The translations under genes were made by a program, and so were the position numbers. From assembly GCA_017619985.1 (NCBI GenBank), contig JAFZRG010000046.1, positions 1 through 11,655 on the forward strand: a DNA stretch of 11,655 bases. Direction: 5' to 3'. The notes beneath the pieces are model-generated. The model ran no database searches. It was not told the origin of the DNA and saw only the letters and a program-made list of their open reading frames with translations. Shown here one piece after another: positions 6,631 through 11,655 of the stretch. The stretch's first letter is position 1, and every line of letters begins with the position of its first letter. Origin of the DNA: Bacillota bacterium. GTDB taxonomy: Bacteria > Bacillota > Clostridia > Peptostreptococcales > Anaerovoracaceae.

Positions 6631-9600
6631 GTGGAATACCACTACAAAGCTTTCATCTCTTACCGGCATCAGTCGCCGGATCAGGACGTGGCGAGAAAGC
6701 TGCATTCCTATATCGAGAATTATGCCATCCCCTCTTCCCTCAGGAAAAGCCTGGGCGTGCAGAAGATGGGCCGGGTCTTCCGCGACCAGGAGGAACTGGA
6801 GATCTCCGCCAGCCTCGGCGACGATATCCACGAGGCTCTGGAGCAGTCCGAATGGCTCATCTGCATCTGCTCCCCGCGCTACCTCGAATCCAGATGGTGC
6901 ATGGAGGAATTGAATTACTTCCTTTCTCTGGGGCGGCGCGATCACGTCCTGACCATCCTGACCGAAGGCGAACCGGAGGACGTTTTCCCTGAAGAACTGC
7001 GTTCCCGCATCGCGGGTGACACGCAGGAGGAAGTGGAACCCCTGGCCGCTGACGTCAGAGGTGCGAACGTGACCGATATCCTGAAGAAACTGCAGGACGA
7101 ACGGCTCCGCATCCTGGCCCCCATGCTTGGCGTGCACTACGACGATCTGCGACAGCGGGCGAAACAGAGGCGCACCCGCATGATCATGGCGGCAGGCGCC
7201 GCGGTGATCGTTCTGCTCTCCGGTTTCCTGGGCTATGCGTTCCATAAGAACGGACAGGTCAGCGCAGAGAGGAACACCGCTCTGACAGCGGAATCCGAAT
7301 GGCTGGCCAAGTCGGCGAAGGAGGCACTAGACAACAACGACCGCATGCTGTCCCTGATGCTGTATCTGGAAGCCCTGCCGAAAGATCTGGATGACCCGGA
7401 GAGGCCGATCGTGGACAACGCAGCCAACGGCCTGATCTCCGCCGTGATCGGATCGAACGCAACGAATACCTATACCGGGGTCACGACGATGGAACTCGAT
7501 TATAAATTCGAGAATAGGATCCTGGATCTGAAGGGCATCGACCACAAGCTTTTCCTGACCAACAGAGAAGCGATCGACGTATACGACATGGATACGGGAG
7601 CCTTTATCCAGAGGCTGGAATCGGATGAAGAGGACATCTATGGCACGTTCATCCGCAGCGAAGAGGATTATCTCGTATATCACAAAGATTATTACGAGCA
7701 GCATGCTTCTTACACTGAGACGAGAAAAGAAAACTATGAGGGTAGTTATGAGTACGACGGACTGACGCTGGGGGACAATCCCAACAGCTTTACCCTCTAT
7801 ACCCTCACCTATTACGAAGGCAACGCGGAAAAGGGGGTCTACGGGAACCTGAATTATCTCCACACGGAAAATCAGTCCTGGAAAGTTCCGGACCGCCGCT
7901 TCGACAGCGGGATCACCCATGTGGTGGTGACGAACGAACAGTATCTGGTCACTACCTGGGAGGATGAACCGTACGGCGCAACGGAATTCAGCCACATTTT
8001 TCTTGTAGATGAGTTCAACGAGATCGTCAATACCTATACCTATTCGAAGGCCAGAACGGATTACGGCGGGGAGGTCTATAGCGCCATTGCCTCCTCGGAC
8101 GGCAGCGTGATCTTCGGGCGGTCCAACAACCAGATCTATCTGTGGAACCGCGAGTCGGCGGAATGGTTCCGGACGGTATCCAAAGAGCGTTTCGACAATA
8201 CGAACATATCGGACATCAAAGCTCCGTCCCAGAGTAAGTTCAACTATATCGCAGTCTGTACCCAGGGCGGCAACGTCTATTTCTACGACTACGTGAAGGA
8301 CGAGGTCCTGTTCAAACTGGACAATTCCTTCTACAAACTGGGTTCTATGATGTTCAACTACGATGGCAACCGCATCCTGTGCAAAGCCGACCACAACAGC
8401 GCGCTGATCTTCAGCTGCACGGACGGCAGCCTCATCGAGACCCTTACCGCCGATTTTCCGGTCATGACTGCCGAATATGCCCTCCAGGATTACTATGGGA
8501 ACGCAAAGAACGATATCTATATCATTCTCTGCTACGGCAGTTACGGGCACAACAGCAACGATGTCAGCATGGACCGCATCATGATCTATTCCACGAATGC
8601 CGGGCAGGAAGCCGACCGGTACAAGACGATCCTTCATGCGAAAGGCTTCTCCGGGGCGGAATTCTCCGGAGACGGCAAGACGCTGTGGCTGGCCCAGGGT
8701 GCGTCCAACGTCATCAATACTCCCCTGAGCATCTGCGATACCGCCACCGGAAACGAACTGACAGTGATCGACGATCTGGCCTCCAGGATATACTCCTTCA
8801 AAGACCGTATGATCACTCAGGCAGCGCGAAGCGACCTGAGCTTCACGGAGGATACCAGGCCCTATCTCAGGATCTATGATGAAGATACGTTCGAAGAGAT
8901 CACTACGGTCTATCCGACTTATCCCCACGTTTACGGCTCAGAGGGCCAGTATGACGGAGAAGTCGCCGGCATAATACTCGAAGCCCCGAAGTTCACGAAG
9001 GACGAAAAGGTCATGTTCCTGCAGTGGAACCACGGAGAATCTCTGAGCTATACGGAAGCCTTCCTCTTCGCTTATGATACGGAGACCTGGGAAGAACTAT
9101 GGCGCATCACCGTCTACAACGCCCTTGACAGGGAAAACAACTCCGTCATGCCCGAAACGGAGGACTATGACGGCAATCTGTATCTCTATGCCTATCCATC
9201 CGGGGAGGACAGGATCCTGGTGGAATACCTCTACAATCCCGGTACGGCTAAGTATTACGTCCGGCCGGATTACAACAACCAGCTGGCCTATGAACTGAGG
9301 GATGCCATGACAGGAGAGGTTCTGGAGCACTTTGTCCCCGAAGGGACCTTCCGGACCGACTACGATGAGGATCTGGAACAGTTCCTCCTCTATCCAGACG
9401 AGGAAGCCTTCGACGAACATCGGCCATCCTTCGTTTTCAGCACGGAGTCTTTCGAGAATCATGCGGAGACTTATGTTTATGAAGAAGCTCCGGAAGAAGA
9501 AAAAGATGCCATCGATCCGGGCGGTAAAATCGCCGCGGAGCGCGGAGACCTCATGCTGATCAAGGGCAAAAGCGAGTACTATATCCTGAAGATGCCAACC

Positions 9601-9690
9601 CTGGAGGAGGCCATGGAATCCGCCCGGAAGATCCTCGGCGAAAGGACTCTGTCCGATGCCCAGAGGGAAGCTTACTTCCTGGCGCAGTGA
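6631..9690 (+). CDS. TIR-domain membrane protein with beta-propeller-like sensor region
   Basis: GTG at 6631 is the start: AGGAGG (6619-6624) sits 6 bp upstream, while the in-frame TTG at 6577 lies on the promoter. The product has 1019 residues. TIR domain, about 5-145: FISYRH (8-13), box 2 RVFRDQEEL (48-56) and WCMEEL (89-94), whose Glu93 aligns with the catalytic Glu of TIR NADases. A linker ends in a basic stretch (RQRAKQRRTR) just before one membrane helix (about 184-205). By the positive-inside rule the TIR is cytoplasmic and the rest outside. A helical segment (206-275) precedes about 720 residues of degenerate WD40/YVTN-like blades, for example near 307, 491, 547, 577, 680, 743, 810 and 886 (typical: IYLWNRES, FLFAYDTETWEEL, YELRDAMTGEVLEHF). 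The architecture suggests a receptor in which an extracytoplasmic propeller controls a TIR NADase or scaffold. Ligand unknown. No adjacent partner is evident. Confidence 0.9.
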   Translation: MEYHYKAFISYRHQSPDQDVARKLHSYIENYAIPSSLRKSLGVQKMGRVFRDQEELEISASLGDDIHEALEQSEWLICICSPRYLESRWCMEELNYFLSLGRRDHVLTILTEGEPEDVFPEELRSRIAGDTQEEVEPLAADVRGANVTDILKKLQDERLRILAPMLGVHYDDLRQRAKQRRTRMIMAAGAAVIVLLSGFLGYAFHKNGQVSAERNTALTAESEWLAKSAKEALDNNDRMLSLMLYLEALPKDLDDPERPIVDNAANGLISAVIGSNATNTYTGVTTMELDYKFENRILDLKGIDHKLFLTNREAIDVYDMDTGAFIQRLESDEEDIYGTFIRSEEDYLVYHKDYYEQHASYTETRKENYEGSYEYDGLTLGDNPNSFTLYTLTYYEGNAEKGVYGNLNYLHTENQSWKVPDRRFDSGITHVVVTNEQYLVTTWEDEPYGATEFSHIFLVDEFNEIVNTYTYSKARTDYGGEVYSAIASSDGSVIFGRSNNQIYLWNRESAEWFRTVSKERFDNTNISDIKAPSQSKFNYIAVCTQGGNVYFYDYVKDEVLFKLDNSFYKLGSMMFNYDGNRILCKADHNSALIFSCTDGSLIETLTADFPVMTAEYALQDYYGNAKNDIYIILCYGSYGHNSNDVSMDRIMIYSTNAGQEADRYKTILHAKGFSGAEFSGDGKTLWLAQGASNVINTPLSICDTATGNELTVIDDLASRIYSFKDRMITQAARSDLSFTEDTRPYLRIYDEDTFEEITTVYPTYPHVYGSEGQYDGEVAGIILEAPKFTKDEKVMFLQWNHGESLSYTEAFLFAYDTETWEELWRITVYNALDRENNSVMPETEDYDGNLYLYAYPSGEDRILVEYLYNPGTAKYYVRPDYNNQLAYELRDAMTGEVLEHFVPEGTFRTDYDEDLEQFLLYPDEEAFDEHRPSFVFSTESFENHAETYVYEEAPEEEKDAIDPGGKIAAERGDLMLIKGKSEYYILKMPTLEEAMESARKILGERTLSDAQREAYFLAQ

Positions 9691-9720
9691 TCCAGAACCA
9701 CACGATTCACGCGGAATATA

Positions 9721-10017
9721 ATGGCAGAGAACGATGAATACTCCGGTCCGCAAATCAACGTTTACGCTTATAACAGCGGGAGCGAGGCCACGTCCCTTTC
9801 CCTGGCGGCAGTGAAGCTGGACGGCGAGGAATACGAAGCCTTCTTCAATATGGATCTTCCAGCCGGAAAACGAAGCGTGGAAGAAGTATTTTTCATGATC
9901 GACTTTGGAAATATCCCTGTCGCCGGGGAAGCGGAACTGACGTTCCAGATCACGGACCCGCAGACAGGGGAACCCATTGAGACACTTGCGCCCGTGACGA
10001 TCGTGTTTGGCAGCTAG
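9721..10017 (+). CDS. Small beta-rich hypothetical ORF, possible remnant of a larger secreted protein
   Basis: An open frame of 98 codons rich in alternating hydrophobic residues (INVYAYNSG, LSLAAVKLDGEEYEAFF, AELTFQITDPQTGEPIE). It resembles the Ig-like beta-sandwich C-terminal domain of clostridial surface or lipoproteins in which VYxxNxS, a VNG-like turn and a PAGK segment recur. No signal peptide or membrane anchor precedes it, and there is no convincing ribosome binding site; the stretch before the ATG instead contains TATAAT (9717-9722). It is in the same frame as the TIR gene, whose TGA stop is 10 codons upstream. It may be a small gene translated by reinitiation, or the surviving C-terminal half of a decayed gene. 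Coding character of the frame is fair; function unknown. Confidence 0.4.
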   Translation: MAENDEYSGPQINVYAYNSGSEATSLSLAAVKLDGEEYEAFFNMDLPAGKRSVEEVFFMIDFGNIPVAGEAELTFQITDPQTGEPIETLAPVTIVFGS

Positions 10018-10044
10018 ACATAAAGTTAGTCGATTTTGAATGAT

Positions 10045-10082
10045 AAATCGCACGATATACCTTGTTATATCGTGCGATTTTT
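10045..10082. terminator. Perfect 15-bp hairpin with T-tract; terminator and possible operator of the toxin-antitoxin operon
   Basis: AAATCGCACGATATA (10045-10059) pairs perfectly with 10066-10080 around a 6-nt loop, followed by Ts to 10082. This fits a rho-independent terminator for the upstream transcript. It also overlaps the predicted -35 of the antitoxin gene, so it could double as an operator. Confidence 0.7.
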
Positions 10083-10090
10083 GTTATTCT
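10062..10090 (+). promoter_or_regulatory. Candidate promoter of the antitoxin-toxin operon
   Basis: TTGTTA (10062-10067), a 17-bp spacer, then TATTCT (10085-10090). Each box matches consensus at 4 of 6 positions. The start would fall at about the AGGAGG ribosome binding site (10097-10102), which is very tight. The -35 lies in the loop and 3' arm of the palindrome 10045-10080, a typical arrangement for antitoxin autoregulation (inference). Confidence 0.35.
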
Positions 10091-10110
10091 GTTTTCAGGA
10101 GGATACCGCT

Positions 10111-10326
10111 ATGTCGATCACTGCTACAGAACTGAAAACGAATCTCGGAAAGTACCTGGCGCTGGCTGCCACGGAAGATATCTTCATCACGCAATATGGG
10201 AAAGTCATCGCGAAGCTCAGCAGCCCGTTCCAAAGCCGCATCGAGATCGCGGAGTCCCTGTTCGGGTCACTGCCGCAGACGACGACCTGGGAAGAAGCGA
10301 AAGAAGCCAGACTGGAAACGCTATGA
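10111..10326 (+). CDS. Type II antitoxin, Phd/YefM family
   Basis: A 71-residue DNA-binding antitoxin expected to neutralise the PIN toxin encoded next and to repress its own operon. The ATG at 10111 follows AGGAGG (10097-10102) at 8-bp spacing, so the longer open frame from 10036, which runs through the hairpin, is not used. The N-terminal SITATELKTNLGKYLALA and EDIFITQYGKVIAKL form the Phd/YefM DNA-binding fold; the C-terminal tail (about 42-71, ending WEEAKEARLETL) is the toxin-binding segment. The stop overlaps the toxin start (ATGA at 10323-10326), giving translational coupling. Confidence 0.9.
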   Translation: MSITATELKTNLGKYLALAATEDIFITQYGKVIAKLSSPFQSRIEIAESLFGSLPQTTTWEEAKEARLETL

Positions 10327-10751
10327 GAGTTCTTCTTGACACGAACATTATCGTCGACGTCCTTCAGAAACGTCAGCCCTGGTACCCTTCCGGCAAGGAG
10401 ATCTTCGCCGCCGTCGCATATCAGGATATCATCGGATGTATTACTGCAAAACAGGCAAGCGACATCTATTTCTTTGCGTGCAGGCAATTCCGCGGTGAAC
10501 CGAATATCGACACGAAGGCCCGGAAGATCATGAACAATCTGTTCGCGCTTTTCGAACTGATCGATTCCCGTGGTATCGACTGCGAAATGGCTCTTCTTCG
10601 TGAGAACGGAGACTTCGAGGACGCGATGCTGATCGAGAGTGCCATTCGTGAGAGGATCGACTGCATCGTCACACGAAATCCCGTACATTTTAAAAACTCT
10701 CCGGTCGCCGTGCATGACCCGGAGAGTTTTGCGAAATGGTTGAAGCGCTGA
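10323..10751 (+). CDS. PIN-domain toxin (VapC-like RNase)
   Basis: A 142-residue PIN-domain protein, likely a Mg-dependent endoribonuclease toxin. Acidic active-site positions are visible: Asp6 in LLDTNIIVD (with Asn8 and Asp12), Asp47 in ASDIYFF, Asp97/Asp100 in GDFEDAML, and the IDCIVTRN strand (112-119) typical of PIN_3-type proteins. The length is normal for the family. It starts inside the antitoxin stop codon (ATGA) and so depends on antitoxin translation. Pairing of a PIN toxin with a Phd/YefM rather than a VapB antitoxin is common. The final part of the gene contains a 12-bp inverted repeat, and a terminator follows directly. All key residues seem present, so it is probably active. 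Confidence 0.9.
   Translation: MRVLLDTNIIVDVLQKRQPWYPSGKEIFAAVAYQDIIGCITAKQASDIYFFACRQFRGEPNIDTKARKIMNNLFALFELIDSRGIDCEMALLRENGDFEDAMLIESAIRERIDCIVTRNPVHFKNSPVAVHDPESFAKWLKR
10693..10730. repeat. 12-bp perfect inverted repeat inside the 3' end of the PIN toxin gene
   Basis: AAAACTCTCCGG (10693-10704) and CCGGAGAGTTTT (10719-10730) are perfect complements with a 14-nt loop. It looks like a terminator hairpin ending in TTTT but lies within coding sequence 21 bp before the stop codon. Confidence 0.75.
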
Positions 10752-10777
10752 AAAACGGACCCATTCGGGTCCGTTTT
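10752..10777. terminator. Bidirectional rho-independent terminator between the PIN toxin and the LRR genes
   Basis: AAAACGGACCC (10752-10762) and GGGTCCGTTTT (10767-10777) form a perfect 11-bp stem with an ATTC loop. A/T runs on both sides allow termination of the toxin operon (plus) and the convergent LRR genes (minus). It overlaps the last bases of the LRR stop codon at 10776-10778. Confidence 0.85.
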
Positions 10778-11261
10778 ATATTTCTCTGAATTCCAGGATC
10801 CTTTTCCCCCGGAACGTTTCGTTCTCCCTCGCGTACCGTTCTGCCTCCGAGCCTTTCTTGCCGTAAATGGTCGTCACGTAATTGTTCGGCGTCGGATCCC
10901 AGTTGTCCGCCCAGGCGTCCGGACCTCTGTAACAGCCGATCATCCACGGGCCGATGCGGGCGACGCTTTCCGGGATCGTGATGCTGCGCATCCATTCGCA
11001 GCAGCCGAACGCCCAGCTTTCGATCTCCGTCACGCTGTCCGGGATGACCACTTCGAACAGCGTGCATTCATAGAAGGCCGCGTCACCGATGCGGGTCACG
11101 CCATAGGGGATCGTCACCTTGTCGGCATAGGTCTCCATGAACGCGCCGTCCCCGATGGCGGTGACCCCTTCCGGAATCACGACATCGGAGATCTGCTCAT
11201 CCGGAGCAAACCTGACCAGCACCCCGTCTTCGATCACAAACATAGGCAGATCACTCTTCAT
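10776..11261 (-). CDS. BspA-like leucine-rich repeat (LRR_5) protein
   Basis: A 161-residue protein made of LRR_5/BspA-type repeats, recognisable by VVIPEGVTAIGDGAF, VTIPYGVTRIGDAAF, VVIPDSVTEIESWAF and ITIPESVARIGPWMI at 20-25-residue spacing (about residues 27-105). It closes with the typical cap IYGKKGSEAERYARE (about 132-146). Such proteins are usually surface or binding proteins in gut and oral bacteria, but no signal peptide, anchor or membrane helix is visible here. The ATG at 11261 overlaps the upstream gene by 11 bp (ATGAAGAGTGA), so translation is probably coupled; the ATG at 11243 is an alternative start. Neither has a strong ribosome binding site. Function unknown. Confidence 0.8.
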   Translation of the reverse strand: MKSDLPMFVIEDGVLVRFAPDEQISDVVIPEGVTAIGDGAFMETYADKVTIPYGVTRIGDAAFYECTLFEVVIPDSVTEIESWAFGCCEWMRSITIPESVARIGPWMIGCYRGPDAWADNWDPTPNNYVTTIYGKKGSEAERYARENETFRGKRILEFREI

Positions 11262-11655
11262 CGAGAAAGACGATGCCCTTCCCTGTAAAGCGCGCCTCGA
11301 AATCCGGAGAGACCTGGCTTCTGCGGACGTAGACCGTCAGATTGGGGCAATGCTGGAACATATTCGGTGTGATCGTATCCATGGTCGGCGGGATCTTGAC
11401 GGTCTTCAGATTCGGGCAATTGAAGAACACGCCGAACGGTCCGGGGATCATGACCGCAGCCTTATTGAGATCGACGGATTCAATAAATGAGCTGCATTTG
11501 TCAAATGCGCGGGTTCCGATGACCCTTGCGAAAGGAGGTACGGTAATATCCTTTTTCGTTCCGTAGTATCCTCTTAAAAGACCGCGTTCCACGTCAAAAT
11601 CGCCGACACGCACCAGATCGCCGCTCGCTCTCTTTTTGGCGTCTTCCGGCGAGTC
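11251..11655 (-). CDS. BspA-like leucine-rich repeat protein, C-terminal part (cut by window edge)
   Basis: The frame is open from the edge at 11655 to its stop at 11251. An internal GTG (11613) has no ribosome binding site, so the true start is probably outside the window. LRR_5-type repeats are seen: DITVPPFARVIGTRAF, then a segment around ESVDLNKAAVMI, then LKTVKIPPTMDTITPNMF, and a final LTVYVRRSQ strand. It is the first of two tandem LRR genes and overlaps the second by 11 bp. About 134 codons are visible. Function unknown. Confidence 0.75.
   Translation of the reverse strand, partial: DSPEDAKKRASGDLVRVGDFDVERGLLRGYYGTKKDITVPPFARVIGTRAFDKCSSFIESVDLNKAAVMIPGPFGVFFNCPNLKTVKIPPTMDTITPNMFQHCPNLTVYVRRSQVSPDFEARFTGKGIVFLDEE

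Noticed and set aside
4762..7245. Very long open frame on the minus strand opposite the MATE and TIR genes (also 1116-2498 and 7327-8928 minus)
   Set aside because: These are shadow frames of well-supported plus-strand genes. Their products are low-complexity, rich in His/Asp/Arg/Gln, and show no domain.
10036..10110. N-terminal extension of the antitoxin through the hairpin
   Set aside because: The extra residues come from the terminator palindrome and the ribosome binding site; AGGAGG before the ATG at 10111 fixes the start.

Overview
The window looks like a chromosomal segment of a Gram-positive Bacillota (Firmicutes), most likely a gut-type clostridial or erysipelotrichial lineage. This is inferred from strong AGGAGG ribosome binding sites, GTG and TTG starts, a PcrA-type helicase with the Gram-positive C-terminal domain, BspA-like leucine-rich repeat genes and a TIR/transmembrane/propeller receptor of a type common in these bacteria. 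Base composition appears moderately GC-rich. I cannot name a genus from sequence alone.

Layout. (1) 1-380, minus: N-terminal part of a LysR-type regulator, cut by the window edge. It is divergent across an AT-rich promoter region from (2) 542-1147, plus: an unrecognised 201-residue protein with a tandemly repeated amphipathic segment and a conserved-looking C-terminal domain. (3) 1164-1303: a leader that can fold into a closed multi-hairpin RNA, directly in front of (4) 1323-2579, plus: a standalone reverse transcriptase with a YSDD catalytic motif and no intron-maturase or endonuclease domain. (5) 2512-4665, minus: PcrA/UvrD-family helicase, convergent with and overlapping the RT end. (6) 4780-6543, plus: a MATE-type transporter fused to an anti-sigma-factor-like HATPase domain, divergent from pcrA across a short intergenic region carrying a 10-bp direct repeat. 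(7) 6631-9690, plus: TIR domain, one membrane helix and a large beta-propeller-like sensor region. (8) 9721-10017: a small beta-rich ORF that may be a gene remnant. (9) 10111-10751: Phd/YefM antitoxin and PIN toxin operon, bracketed by two perfect hairpins. (10) 10776-11655, minus: two tandem overlapping BspA-like leucine-rich repeat genes, the upstream one cut by the edge.

How the parts may work together. The RT with its structured leader is the best candidate for an undescribed system. Standalone bacterial RTs with an adjacent structured RNA include retrons and several defence-associated RT (DRT) types, and this one shows neither the retron-specific signatures I know nor any template/variable repeat of a diversity-generating retroelement. 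The 201-residue gene immediately upstream is the only obvious protein partner. The TIR receptor and the toxin-antitoxin pair are also of classes often found in accessory or defence neighbourhoods, but they have their own promoters and terminators, so a functional link with the RT is conjecture. The pcrA gene and the LysR gene look like ordinary chromosomal genes into which the accessory genes are interleaved.
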